Source of the DNA: Alisma plantago-aquatica
Lineage: Eukaryota; Streptophyta; Magnoliopsida; Alismatales; Alismataceae
Length of the DNA: 64,000 nucleotides
Assembly (NCBI GenBank): GCA_963693085.1
Contig: OY856410.1
Coordinates: forward strand, 560,717,906 to 560,781,905
Reading direction: 5' to 3'
The position numbers were made by a program, and so were the translations under genes. The notes below the pieces were generated by a model, which saw only the letters and a program-made list of their open reading frames with translations, had not been told where the DNA came from and searched no databases. The first letter of the stretch is position 1. Every line of letters starts with the position of its first letter. This document shows, in pieces, positions 10,630 through 20,670 of the stretch.

Positions 10630-11997
10630 TTTGTAACTAGCAATATCTTTCTTTGCTTGATCTAAATCAGATACTAGAGAGTTTCTTTCTTTGACAACCT
10701 CATCATAATCTAAATGTGAACATAGAATAGGTTGTTTCTGAAGATCATTCACTTGAGTTTGCAAGTTTAACTTTTCTAAGGAAAGAAGATTGCAATTAGC
10801 TTCTACCGACTTTAACTTAAGATCATAATCTTCATTTTCCTTTTTGAGATTTTCATTTTCGGATACAAGAGCAAGAAGTTTAGCATTTAAATCATCATTT
10901 ACTTTATTTGATTTCTTAAGTTTCTTCTTGCACTCAATATATTTCTCATGAGTATCTTGAAGACTAGCAATTAGATCTTCTTTTGGTAGATCATAAAGAC
11001 TTACCTCTTCTTCGTCTTCATTTGTTGTATCAATGAGGCATTCTACTTCTTCTTTTCCATCATCACTGTCATCACTTGAAGCAGCTATATATGCTCTTTC
11101 TTTCTTTTTGTGAGATGATTTCTTTCCTTTCTTGAGTTTTGGACAATCACCTTTCATATGTCCCTTTTTGCCACATTCAAAGCACCTGGAAGAAGAAACA
11201 CTAGAAGTTTTATTAGTTTTAAAACTTTTATATTGCTTACCATTTACAATGAGAGTTTCTTCTTCACTATCATCTTCACTTGTGTCATGAGTGTCCTTTG
11301 TTGATGCTTTGAATGCAATGTCCTTCTTTTTGCCTTGTTGACGTTCACGTTCTCTTCTTTCTTCCTCTTCTAAAATTGCCTCATGAGCTTCTAGATTGCC
11401 AATGAGTTGCCCCATTTTCAGTTGAGTGAGATCATTAGCTTCTTCAATGGCTGTCACCTTGGGCTTGTATTTGGGAGGAAGTGATCGAAGTACCTTTGAT
11501 ACCTGATCTTCTTCAAGAACAGTTTTTCCTAAGGCATTCAAACCATTAACAATAGAAGAGAATTTTGCAAACATTTCACTAATGGATTCGTTTGGATCCA
11601 TACGAAAGTGTTCAAACTTCTGTTTAAGCATACTAATCTTAGAATTCTTAACTTGAACCGTACCTTCATAGGTTATGGATAGTCTATGCCAAATATCATA
11701 GCCTGTGTCACAATTAGATATTCTATTAAATTCTCCTACCGATATAGAACAATATAAAATGCTTACAACTTTTGCATTCATTTGAGCTAGCTTTACCGTA
11801 TTTGCATCCCATTCTGCAAATTGAGTTTGAGGGAGCTCATATGGGGTTGACACCATTCTCCATAAGTCCCAATTGATGCCTTGGAAGTAGAACTGCATCC
11901 TTCTCTTCCAATATTGGTAGTTTGTTCCATCGAACGCTGGAGGCCTAGCAACAAGTGTCCCTTCGAGGTTATGGTTGTTGAGCACTCCATCACCCAT
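10621..11997 (-). CDS. gag: Sirevirus-like Gag (nucleocapsid polyprotein)
   Basis: 458 codons starting MGDGVLNNHN, 50 nt after the 5' LTR edge. Residues ~15-45 hold the conserved entry motif (RPPAFDGTNYQYWKRRM), as in the UBN2/DUF4219 family of copia gag proteins. Residues ~60-215 form the gag core, including LPPKYKPKVTAIEEANDL and LIGNLEAHE. At about 272-285 there is a CX2CX4HX4C knuckle (CFECGKKGHMKGDC) that should bind element RNA. Lys-rich and acidic linkers follow, then a predicted coiled coil (about 345-455, heptad-like Leu/Lys/Glu with NLKKENEDYDLKLK), which is usual for Sirevirus gag. The frame closes at TAA where the C-terminal part continues in another frame. It should assemble virus-like particles in the cytoplasm. 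The only coding sequence of the element. Confidence 0.88.
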   Translation of the reverse strand: MGDGVLNNHNLEGTLVARPPAFDGTNYQYWKRRMQFYFQGINWDLWRMVSTPYELPQTQFAEWDANTVKLAQMNAKVVSILYCSISVGEFNRISNCDTGYDIWHRLSITYEGTVQVKNSKISMLKQKFEHFRMDPNESISEMFAKFSSIVNGLNALGKTVLEEDQVSKVLRSLPPKYKPKVTAIEEANDLTQLKMGQLIGNLEAHEAILEEEERRERERQQGKKKDIAFKASTKDTHDTSEDDSEEETLIVNGKQYKSFKTNKTSSVSSSRCFECGKKGHMKGDCPKLKKGKKSSHKKKERAYIAASSDDSDDGKEEVECLIDTTNEDEEEVSLYDLPKEDLIASLQDTHEKYIECKKKLKKSNKVNDDLNAKLLALVSENENLKKENEDYDLKLKSVEANCNLLSLEKLNLQTQVNDLQKQPILCSHLDYDEVVKERNSLVSDLDQAKKDIASYKEM

Positions 11998-12031
11998 TTC
12001 TTCAAGACCTTGTTAGGGTTCCTTGAAGCCT

Positions 12032-12043
12032 GCTCTGATACCA
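12032..12043 (-). promoter_or_regulatory. Primer binding site (initiator Met tRNA)
   Basis: Minus strand TGGTATCAGAGC, two bases after the 5' LTR, complementary to the 3' end of plant initiator methionine tRNA and standard for Ty1/copia elements. Confidence 0.9.
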
Positions 12044-12337
12044 ATTGAAAAACACTAGAGGGGGGGGGTGAATAGAGTTTTTTAAATAATTTTAACAATT
12101 TATTAAACTCAAACAACCACAATTGAAAATTGGACAAGGAGACAAGGATTTAGAGTGGTTCCTACCTTAGCAAATACTAAGGTAGTCAGTCCACTACCCG
12201 GTTTCTTACCCAACCGGGATTTGGAAAGAATTTAATTTTATTACCTCGCAAGGACTTTACATAAAATTACAATTCTCTCCCTAAACCCTTCAATCAGCCT
12301 TCACCTAGAAGTAATCACACCAACCTTGAAGCAGCCT

Positions 12338-12544
12338 TCACCTAGAAGTAATTGCACCAACCTTGAAGCAGCCTTCCTCCTGAAGTAGCTTCCCGTTGCA
12401 ATAGCCTTCTTGAAGTAGCTTCCCGTTGCGATAGCCTTCTTGAAGTAGCTTGAAGTCCACCTTCTCCTCCGAGAAGAACCTTCTCCAATCCGCAGCCTCC
12501 AACCCTAGGAGTAGCAAGGAGAATACAAAGAATAAAAGGAACAA
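12338..12544 (-). CDS. Small leader ORF in the LTR (hypothetical)
   Basis: 68 codons about 270 nt downstream of the TATA box and upstream of gag. It is identical at protein level in the other LTR (7549-7755). The start is very hydrophobic (MFLLFFVFSLLLLGLEAAD), like a signal peptide, followed by a 10-residue repeat (KLLQEGYRNG). The repeat is the translation of a ~30-bp DNA repeat, and LTR copies are identical simply because they are young. Whether it is translated is unknown; it may only be a leader uORF that affects gag initiation. Confidence 0.2.
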   Translation of the reverse strand: MFLLFFVFSLLLLGLEAADWRRFFSEEKVDFKLLQEGYRNGKLLQEGYCNGKLLQEEGCFKVGAITSR

Positions 12545-12810
12545 GAAGGAAAATAGAAATTACAACTTATCCTTTGAAGCACAAGGCTTTATTTGCCTAT
12601 ATCAAGCGTATTGATCTCCTAACCAATGAGTGTAGAAGTGTAAGTGCTGTGGAAAGGAGATGCTAGCCTATAGGACACGAAATAGGAGCAATGGGAATGA
12701 ATAGCCAATGTTGGAATTGCTCTATTGCTCAAAATAGACTGCCAATGAGTATTCAATCTCAAGTATAGCACAAGTGTAGCTTAGGTGTATTTTAGTGTCC
12801 TAAGGCTTGT

Positions 12811-12823
12811 CCTATTTATAGGA
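12811..12823 (-). promoter_or_regulatory. LTR TATA box (5' LTR)
   Basis: Minus strand CCTATAAATAGGA; the probable element promoter. Transcription should start about 30 nt further left. Confidence 0.7.
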
Positions 12824-12956
12824 ATGACCTACAAGTGCTTAAGGACATTCTAGACACTTTCTAGGGGGTTCTAAGTGCTTAACTAGCCGTTAGGTACAAG
12901 TTAGTTGCTTTAACAACAACTAGTTAATTAATTCTGCAGTTGCTGTCAGAGTCCAT

Positions 12957-13155
12957 CTCGGTCGAGGAATTGTCGACCGAGTCACCTACTCGGTCGAAGT
13001 TTTGTCGAACGACAGGCTCTCTGGATCAAGTGTTAGCAACGTTCATCTCCAACTGCCAACTACTTTCTCAGCTGTGTCTAACGGCTACTTGGGTCATTCT
13101 CGGTCGAGAAGTTTGTCGACCGAGAGTGTCTCGGTCGAGGAGTTTGTCGACCGAG
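12957..13155 (-). repeat. Four CGG...CCG palindromes in LTR U3 (5' LTR copy)
   Basis: At 12957-12981, 12989-13013, 13098-13125 and 13129-13155, each CTCGGTCGA-spacer-TCGACCGAG or near it, 135-345 bp upstream of the TATA box. The second has one mismatch (TCGAACGA). Position and core agree with the inverted repeats described for Sirevirus LTRs. Confidence 0.82.
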
Positions 13156-13497
13156 ATTGACCCTGTTTCAATATTTCAAATAAAGACATTAAGTGTGTGT
13201 ATGAGTGTGCATATGTGACACTATTGAAGGGAATGACCTATCTAAATGTGGTGTTTAGCTAGGGAAGATCTAATGCTTGATTTACATGAAGTCTAAGTAC
13301 TTGTACATTATATATTTGTACAAGTTTACAATTGATTACATTTCATGATATTTACAATCATTCAAGCATATAGATTCCCTAGTACTTTGTCATTCACCTT
13401 ATTCCTGCAACACTCAAGTAGCACGTTAGATCGACAAGAATGAAATGTTTGTCATCATTGAAACATAGGGATTATGCTAATGTCAATTTAGCCAACA

Positions 13498-13502
13498 ATT
13501 AA
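13498..13502. repeat. Target site duplication, right copy (ATTAA)
   Basis: Directly follows the LTR CA and is identical to 7254-7258. It lies inside the integrase remnant of the older copia element. Confidence 0.88.
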
Positions 13503-14823
13503 CTTGTCAAGGTTAGGTTGATGATTGAGCACAAAGAAAACACTACCAAAAACTTTGAGTGGAAGATAACAAATGGGTTTGTGGGGATAGAGAAGAGTAT
13601 AAGGAGCATTGTTCTCGATGGAGGCATAAGGCATGTGATTGATTATGTGATTAGATGTGAGCAAAGCATCAAGTGGTAAAATTAGGGAACAACCATTCCA
13701 AGCAATAAGGTATGACATCAAGAAGGTGGCATTTTTTTTAAAACACCATTCTTATGAGGGGTATAAGGAAAATTATTTTGATGAGTAATTCCTCAAGGGG
13801 TACACATAGTTTGAAATACACATTGTGTAAATTCTAATGTGGGTTGTCAATGTGAATGATCTTCATGGATGTAAAATATTGATTTGATATTCCATTCAAA
13901 AAATTTTCATAGACTATGAGAACCTCAAAGCATTGTTTTAGTAGATATATCCATGTAGTAAAAGACCAATCATATATGAAACTCACAAAATAGCACAAAC
14001 TAGTGCAAGTAGATACATGACAAGGACCCCAAATATATGAACGAAAAGTTATAAAGGGTTAGGACTACAACAGACCTATCGAGAGGGGAACACACAATGA
14101 TTATATTTATCCAACTATCATGTTTGACACACTCAAGATGGGAATCATGTATATCATTTAGCAATAATTTCATCTCTTTGAGGGGTGATGGCTAATATGT
14201 GTATTCCAATGGGAGGGAGGGTAAGAGGAAACACCAAGGGAAATAGTACATGAGGAGGATCACAAGTAGTAGAGACCATCACCACCTTCATATCACTAAC
14301 CAATCTTCTTCCTTATATTTAGATCCTATAGGGAGATAGAGTGTGGAAAAAATTTTGTATTGCAATTCATAGATTTCATAAGCTTGCTTATAGATGCAAT
14401 ACTTAAAGGAAACTTTAGAGCAAATAGAGTAGGCGTAATCGGAAATTGAGTTTGTGTGACAATGGCAATGCCAATGAATGTTGAAGCCTACCTAGCATCC
14501 AAGTGCATTAAAGGATGGTGAGAATACTATAAAGTTGAAAAATAGATGAATCACCCTTTATATGATATGTTTCCCCTGAATCCAAAATCTAGTTCATGTG
14601 TATAAGTTTGTAAGCATGCATGATCACTTGAATGTTGAGCAATATTGACCTGAGGCATGGAAGAAAGAACCATATGTGTCTTTAGGGTGGTTGAGTTTTG
14701 TCTTGTAGATGGAAACCATGTCAAATCATGGGGAATCATCATTATCTTTCTCATGTAGAAGCATGTGGTTACATGTTTGTAGGATAATGTCCTCTCAACA
14801 AATTTGTAAAGAATTTCTTCCAT
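13498..14823 (-). pseudogene. pol: Decayed Ty1/copia pol fragment (protease to integrase)
   Basis: The minus strand, with many stops and frameshifts, reads through protease into integrase. At about 14560-14600 HELDFGFRGNIS stands for the [IL]LDSGA...IS protease region; the catalytic D is present but S is F. At about 14340-14460 come PLSIASISKLMKSMNC and KFFPHSIS, matching the segment before integrase (PFNLLSISKLTKxLNC...FFP). At 13900-14000 SRLLLHGYIY stands for the DDYSRxTWVYL core. At 13740-13800 is a broken TPHKNGV (family TPQQNGVAERK). At 13500-13660 HMPYASIENNAPYTLLYP then PNLDKL give the core end. The young gag-only element interrupts it directly after LDKL. RT and RNase H are missing. 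Confidence 0.75.
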
Positions 14824-15230
14824 CTAACACATGGGTCTCAAATACTCCCCTTGTTATCTCCCTAGTCGACTATTATTGTGGATAGTATAGGACAACATTA
14901 ATCCACAACAATAGCATGTATGTGGAGTGATGACTATGTCTCTTTAGTCATGATATTGGTGACAATCTCATATGCGTTTCATGACAAAGTGATAGTGTTT
15001 TGGTTACAATTATGATTACAAAATCTTAAGGGTCACTTTCATTCTTCGTAAAGAAATTCCACGAAACACACACACACACTTGTGGTTGATAGTTTTTGTT
15101 TGAGTTTCGATGATATGCAGGTGAAAAGTTTAAGAGAGAGAAAGAGAGGGCAAGTCATGGTTTTTGTAGTTAAAATGTGGCAAAAAGCCAAAATAGTGCA
15201 AACATATCAAAGTTTTAAAAATTGAATTAA
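14824..15230. other. No gene recognised
   Basis: Sequence upstream of the copia remnant in its own sense. No gag could be read. A short CA run lies at 15068-15080. Confidence 0.35.
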
Positions 15231-15790
15231 CGAAGTACAGAATGAAGACCCACCAAGGTCGTGGTGCTTCAAAATGGACGTGGTGATTTAATTGCAAAAA
15301 CTCAAGGAAGTTACAGTAATATGGCCAATTTTGTGTAGGAATGGACAAGATTGTGGAGCTCAAAATGATTGTGGCCCATGCAGAAAAACACAACTATGGA
15401 CACTGCCATGGGCGTGACCACATGATGGAAACATGGTCGTGGAGATCATCATGGTTGTGGTGATTTAATCACAAAATTTGAGGAAGTTACAATGATGGGG
15501 GTGATTTTGTACATGAACGGCCACGACCATGGTTACAACCACATCCACGGTGAGATGAGGCCACCACGACTGTGGCGCCCACCACAACAGTGGTGAGGGT
15601 CAAATTGTAGATGCCTTCACTGACCACCATGATCGTGGAACCCACCACAGTCATGTTTCCAAACCCCCAACATCACTATGGAGGCCCACCACAGTCGTGA
15701 CATGGCCCGACCCCACCTGTTTTTCACTTAAACTCTGAAAACACCATGATCCCCTCCTCATTATAACTCTCTTCCACGAGCATCCCTCGA
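15231..15790. repeat. Region rich in CACGAC/GTCGTGG words with internal duplication
   Basis: Words of the type CACGAC, GTCGTGG and their one-base variants (CATGAT, GTTGTGG) recur more than fifteen times. The part around 15258-15343 is loosely repeated about 180 bp later at 15438-15520 (both hold GTGGTGATTTAAT). A TATA-like CATTATAACTC is at about 15761. It could be the U3 of an unrecognised LTR element, but no partner LTR is visible. Confidence 0.4.
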
Positions 15791-16342
15791 CTGTGGCGAC
15801 GTGTGCCACCCCCAGCAACCCCAATCTTGCTACTCCAGCCCAAATCCTCCCACCAATCGACCTCCAATCACTTCCTACACCTCCACCACCTCTCCCTCTT
15901 CCATTTCCACCACAAAACCTCCATCAATCTAGCCACCGTCTCCATTTTTGTCCTCCACCCCACCTACAACCACCCCACACAAAAAACCCACAAAAATCCA
16001 CCAATTTTTGCCTTAAACCTTCATCCAATCCATCCTCCACCATCACAACAACCAACCTAACCCATTCCACCCATCTCTCAACTTTCATTTCGCCTTCTCC
16101 TAGAAAATCCAAAAATCAAAGCTCTACCACCACCACCACTTCCATACAATCAAGGGGATAACTAAGGCTATGAAGAAGGGGGCTCAAAAGAGCCTTGAGG
16201 TGATCACTGGAGGAAAAGTGCACACCAAGAGAGCCTCTTCTCAAGTCTCCATTCCATCCCACACTCCTTCACCATCAAACTCCATTTCCCAATCACTCCA
16301 TCATTTAACATATGTGAGTCCCTCCTACACCTGGTCATCAGA
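15791..16342. other. Pyrimidine-rich stretch, no gene recognised
   Basis: C/T-rich sequence whose open frames (15793-16161) translate to Pro/Ser/Thr/His-rich low-complexity peptide in two overlapping frames at once, so I do not call a gene. A short GGCTC-AAAA-GAGCC hairpin lies at about 16177-16192. Confidence 0.4.
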
Positions 16343-17165
16343 CATAATTTGTGATTCAACAAGTGAGTTGTTACAAATTCACAACATACGTTAATGCCTT
16401 TCTTAGATAAAGTCAAAATTTGTGACAAATTGGATTCGACAACAAAAGAAACAACTAACTCAATTTATTTATACCTACATACGGCCACCATGTTAGAAAA
16501 AATTATACAAAGATTATATTTGAACTAAATTTTGAGATAGAAAAGGGAGATCAATTATATATGAGAAAAGAGATATATGAGGGAGGAAAAATTGAATGAA
16601 AATCATTAGTATCTCACATTGAAAATCATTCAAGAAAGGAAGGCATAGAACAAACATTTGAAAGCTACATTTCTCATGAAGAGTGGCTCTGGTCAACATT
16701 TTAATTCATTAATATTATGAATAGTAACTTCTTGAATATATGGGTTGTTCATGTATAGAATGTGGATTCGATGTCTTTTCCATGAAGACCAAAAACACAT
16801 TAGATGATAATCACCAAGATAGAATTTGTGATTCGGCAGGTGAGTTGTTACAAATTCACAACATACATTGATGACATGCTTAGATAAAGTCAATATATGT
16901 GACAAACTAAATTTGACAACAAAAGAAACAACTAACTCTGTCTATTTCTACCTACATATGACCACCATGTTAGAAAAAATTATAGAAAGATTATATTTTA
17001 ACTAAATTTTGAGATAGGAAAGGGAGAACATTTATATATGAGAAAAGAGATAATTGAGGGAGGAAAATTTGAATTAAAATCATTTGTATCTCACATTGAA
17101 AATCATTCAAGAAAGGAAGGCATAGAATAAACATTTGAAAGCTACATTTCTCATGAAGAGTGCCT
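16343..17165. repeat. Direct repeat, two ~340-bp copies offset by 478 bp
   Basis: Copy 1 is about 16343-16690 and copy 2 about 16821-17163, both running from TTTGTGATTC through CACCATGTTAGAAAAAATTA to CTCATGAAGAGTG, with about 90% identity by eye. The word TCCATGAAGACCAAAAACAC follows both (16778 and 17165). No coding potential. They may be tandem LTR fragments or a local duplication. Confidence 0.75.
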
Positions 17166-18510
17166 TTTCCATGAAGACCAAAAACACATGCAACCTCCCA
17201 TTCTTGTAAACAATTATATGTGATCTCATCTTCTTATATATAAGTTTCTCAATTGTCTTTGTTATACCTTATCATATTCTAAATATATAAGTTTGGAAAT
17301 ATATTTCCTTAATGTAAAGAGCATGTCGTCAACCAATTCATATAACTCACCCAAATGAACTTTTATGTGCTTTGACTCAAGGTATATATATGCTAAGGAA
17401 CCCAAACTACATCAAAGAACCACATATAACACTCTTGTAATATTTTATAAATCTAAAATGTTTGAAGTGCCCAAAGATGTAGTTGTGTACTCATTCAGTG
17501 ATAACATAAGCTAGTGATGTGGGGCCATCACTTGTTGTCTATTTTCTGACCCACAGTAGGGGCACTTCGTGCACCCAAGGGCCCATGTCTTTGGTCCTGC
17601 CTCCATGTGCCAAACAACCATGTACGGTAGCCTTGTATTGCAATTTCAATCGGACAGCGAGTGGAATCCTTTACATATGACTTAAATAAGCGACAGGGCA
17701 TTGTAAGTAGGAGAGTGGCCTTTCTTCCATGAGCCACTAAGATCCATCCCTTTGTCGCTCGCATTTGACCCTTCCCTTAAATTCTTCTCTTTTTTCTGAG
17801 GAAAGGGTCGAGGTCATTTTGTTTTCCCTTAAAGTTAAGGCTTTATTCCCTTGGTGCTAAGTCCCTTAAACTGTTGGTTTGGAAGGAATTATGTATTATT
17901 GGAAATGGTGCTAAGTTCTCAAAGAGACCCTCCACCATGGTTCCAAGTACCTTGGACTCATGAATGAAAAGAGTTGTTACCTCACAATAACAAGGCATGT
18001 GCCCTTGTGGTGCCAGGTTCACTGATGAGCTGTCCATTAGGAGTTGTTGCCTTACACCACCACCATGCCCATTCCCTTTTGACAATGGTGCTAAGTCCCA
18101 AGTGTGAGTCATCCTGATGGTGCCAAGTTCGTTTGATAGGAACGCAGAGATACCACACACCACCAACATGGCATGCCCTTGTGGAAATTTTGCTAAGTAC
18201 ACTAAATAAGTTGCATGTGCCTCACTCCACCATGTCTCATGTGCCCTTGGTGCCAATTGTGCCAAGTCCCAAAAGTTGAGTCGACCACTTAGTGCTCAGT
18301 CCTTAGAACACATGAGTGAGTTGCCTACACATAGTGCATGAGCTTGTGTGAATGGAGCTAAATGACCCAAGTGATCATTTGCCTTAGAGCTACATCACCT
18401 CCATATTTGAATGACTTGATGCCTCAACCAAAATGCCAATATGCCAATGCTACTAAGTCCCCAAAGTGTGTTGCCTCTAAAATGCCAAGTCTAAGGGAAA
18501 CATCAATCAA
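17166..18510. other. No gene recognised; short recurring words
   Basis: Between 17850 and 18480 the words GCTAAGTCCC and GTGCCAAGT recur irregularly. The 140-codon minus-strand frame at 17843-18265 consists of these and has no domain. Immediately left of the satellite array and the segmental duplication. Confidence 0.35.
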
Positions 18511-18518
18511 TGTAAGAT

Positions 18519-19705
18519 ATTGTTCCATTTACCTTAGAATAATCATAAAAGAGTTGTGAACAATAAGTTTGGTGGTGATCGGAGAAGGTTTGTTTGGACC
18601 CATGCCTTAGGGGTCGGTCGTTGTGCCAAATGTGCACAACGGGGGGAGAGGGGTCACCACATGCCATCGACATGGTGGAACTTTTATCATAAGAGATTGT
18701 TCTATTTTCCTTATAATGACCATAAAAGAGCTGTGAACAAGTTTGGTGGTGATTGGAGAAGGTTTGTCCGGACCCCTCCTTGAGGGTCGGCCGTTGTGAC
18801 AAATGTGCACAACGGGGAGGTGGTCACCGCACGCCACTGGCACGGTGGAACTTTTCTCATAAAAGATTGTTCCATTTACCTTAGAATGGTCATAAAAGAG
18901 TCATGAACAAGTTTCATGGTGATTGGATAAGGTTTACTCAGACCCATGCCTTGGGGGTCGACCGTTGTGACAAATGTGCAGAATGGGGGGTGGTCATCGC
19001 ACGCCACTGGCATGGTGGAACTTTGCTATGAATAGATTGTTTCATTTGCCTTAGAATGGTCATAAAAGAGCCGTGAACAAGTTCGGTTGTGACCAGAGAA
19101 GGTTTGTCTGGACCCATGCCTTGGGGGCGGTTGTTGTGGCAAATGTACACCTTAGAATGGTCATAAAAGAGCCATGAAAAAGTTTGGTGGTGATCGGAGA
19201 AGGTTTGTCCAGACCATGCCTTGGGGGTCGACTGTTGTGGCAATTATGCACAACGGGGGCGTTCACCGCACGACACCGGCACGGTGGCACTTTTCTCATA
19301 AAAGATTGTTCCATTTTCTTTATAATGGTCATAAAAGAGTAGTGAGCAAGTTTGGTTGTCGATCGGAGAAGGTTTGTCTGGACCTATGCCTTGGGGGTCG
19401 GCTATTGTCACAAATGTGCACAACAGGGGGGTGGTCACCGCACGCCACCGGCACAGTGGAACATTTATGACAAGAGATTGTTTCATGTACCCTTATAATG
19501 TTCATGAAAGAGTTGTGAACAAGTTTTGTGGAAATCAGAGAAGGTTTGTTCAGACACCTGACTTGGGGGTCGACTGTTGTGGCAAATGTGCACAACGAGG
19601 GGTGGTCACTGCATGCCACCGGCACGGTGCAACTTTTCTTTCAAGAGATTGTTCCACTTTCCTTAGAATGGTCATAAAAGAGTTGTGAACAAGTTTGGTG
19701 GCGAT
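18519..19705 (+). repeat. ~170-bp satellite-like array, 8 monomers (copy 1)
   Basis: Monomers beginning at the word ATTGTTCCA start at about 18519, 18696, 18866, 19036, a truncated one at about 19150, 19305, 19477 and 19648. The period is 170-177 bp. Each contains AATGGTCATAAAAGAG, GGAGAAGGTTTGTC, a GGGGGTCGG word, CAAATGTGCACAACGGGG and CACGCCACCGGCACGGTGG. The last monomer breaks off at GATCAGAGCTC. A further isolated monomer is at about 20140-20215. Open frames across the array are produced by the repeat and are not called genes. Confidence 0.9.
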
Positions 19706-19941
19706 CAGAGCTCATTTGTCCTCTTAACCAAAATGGCCCGAGTTTGGGCAATTGGATGAAAACCTATCCTATTTCTATAAATGTGAGCCAGTCAATGTTA
19801 TGAGGAGAGTCGAGTGACCAATTTTGGGATTTGCGATTAATGGATAGACATCCATATAATGATGTGTAACGACTATTTGTCGAGTCATTTTCAAAATTAT
19901 GGCACCCACTTGAGGTGTTTGTGACACGCATGTGCGCTAGT

Positions 19942-20074
19942 TGCGAGAATTACAGAACTGGCTTCTCGCATTTGTGAGAATTACAAAACTGGCTTCTCAC
20001 ATTTGTGAGAATTGTAGAACTATCTTATGGGATTTGTGAGAATTGTAGAACTGGCTTGTGGGATTTGTGAGAAT
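19942..20074 (+). repeat. 32-33-bp tandem repeat, about 4 copies
   Basis: Unit approximates GAGAATTGTAGAACTGGCTT followed by GTGGGATTTGT, with TCTCGCATTTGT variants. Confidence 0.8.
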
Positions 20075-20101
20075 GTGCAATTGCGAGCAAATGTTCCCAA
20101 C

Positions 20102-20115
20102 GGGGGGGGGGGGGG
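20102..20115 (+). repeat. G14 homopolymer
   Basis: An expansion of the short G-run present in every satellite monomer, here in an isolated monomer. Confidence 0.85.
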
Positions 20116-20450
20116 TTACCGCACGCCACCAACACAATGCAACTTTGCTCACAAGAGATTATTCCATTTGCCTTAGAATGGCCATAAAAGTGTCCGGAAC
20201 AAGTTTGGTGGTGAACAGAGCTCGTTTGTGTGCTTAACCAAAATAGCTTGAGTTTGGGGAGTTGTATGAATACCTATCATGTTTCTATAAATGTGAGCCA
20301 GTTTATGTTAGGGGTAGAGTCGAGTGACAATTTTGGGATTTGGGATTAATGGATAGACATCCATATAATGATGCCTAATGACTATTTTTCGAGTCATTTT
20401 CACAATTGTGGAACCCGCTTGAGGTGCTTGTGACACTCATGTGCGCTAGT

Positions 20451-20585
20451 TGCGAGAATTACAGAACTCGCTTCTCGCATTTGTGAGAATTGTAGAACTG
20501 GCGTGTGGGATTTGCAAGAATTGTAGATCTACCTTGTGGGATTTTTAAGAATTGCATAACTGGCTTGTGGGATTTGTGAGAATCA
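20451..20585 (+). repeat. 32-33-bp tandem repeat, second block of copy 1
   Basis: Same unit as 19942-20074, four copies, lying at the same position in the second TATA-like block. Confidence 0.78.
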
Positions 20586-20638
20586 GTTGTGTAATTGTAA
20601 CAAATGACATATATATACATATACATATCAAGATCTTT

Positions 20639-20670
20639 GAAGAAGAAGAAGAAGATGATGATGATGATGA
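20639..20670 (+). repeat. GAA/GAT microsatellite (copy 1)
   Basis: About four GAA then five or six GAT units. The equivalent site in copy 2 is expanded (48953-49023). The acidic open frames over it are repeat translation. Confidence 0.85.

Larger units (their letters stand above)
7259..13497 (-). mobile_element. Gag-only Sirevirus-like LTR retrotransposon (non-autonomous)
   Basis: A structurally complete Ty1/copia element of 6,239 bp on the minus strand. Its LTRs are 7259-8708 and 12046-13497, both TG...CA, differing by about 1.5% by eye. It is flanked by a perfect 5-bp target duplication ATTAA (7254-7258 and 13498-13502). The primer site is at 12032-12043 and the polypurine tract at 8709-8722. 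The 3.3 kb interior holds only gag (11997 to about 10343). Protease, integrase, RT and RNase H are absent. The remaining 1.6 kb is non-coding with purine-tract repeats. Features shared with Sireviruses: large gag with two CCHC knuckles, repeated polypurine motifs before the 3' LTR, and palindromes with CGG...CCG cores upstream of the LTR TATA box. It must have been copied using enzymes from a related autonomous element. Confidence 0.88.
12046..13497 (-). repeat. 5' LTR of the gag-only element
   Basis: 1,452 bp, TG...CA. In element sense: U3 with the palindrome cluster, TATA box at 12811-12823, then a leader containing two or three copies of a ~30-bp repeat (about 12370-12455), and the primer site beyond the end. 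Confidence 0.9.

Noticed and set aside
15793..16161. 122-codon Pro/Ser/Thr-rich frame
   Set aside because: Low complexity, overlapped by another long Pro/His-rich frame; pyrimidine-rich DNA gives such frames by chance.
17843..18265. 140-codon minus-strand frame
   Set aside because: Built from recurring short words, no domain, no second copy to test conservation.
18503..19688. Many overlapping frames of 65-110 codons on both strands
   Set aside because: Translations of the ~170-bp array, repeated in all frames.
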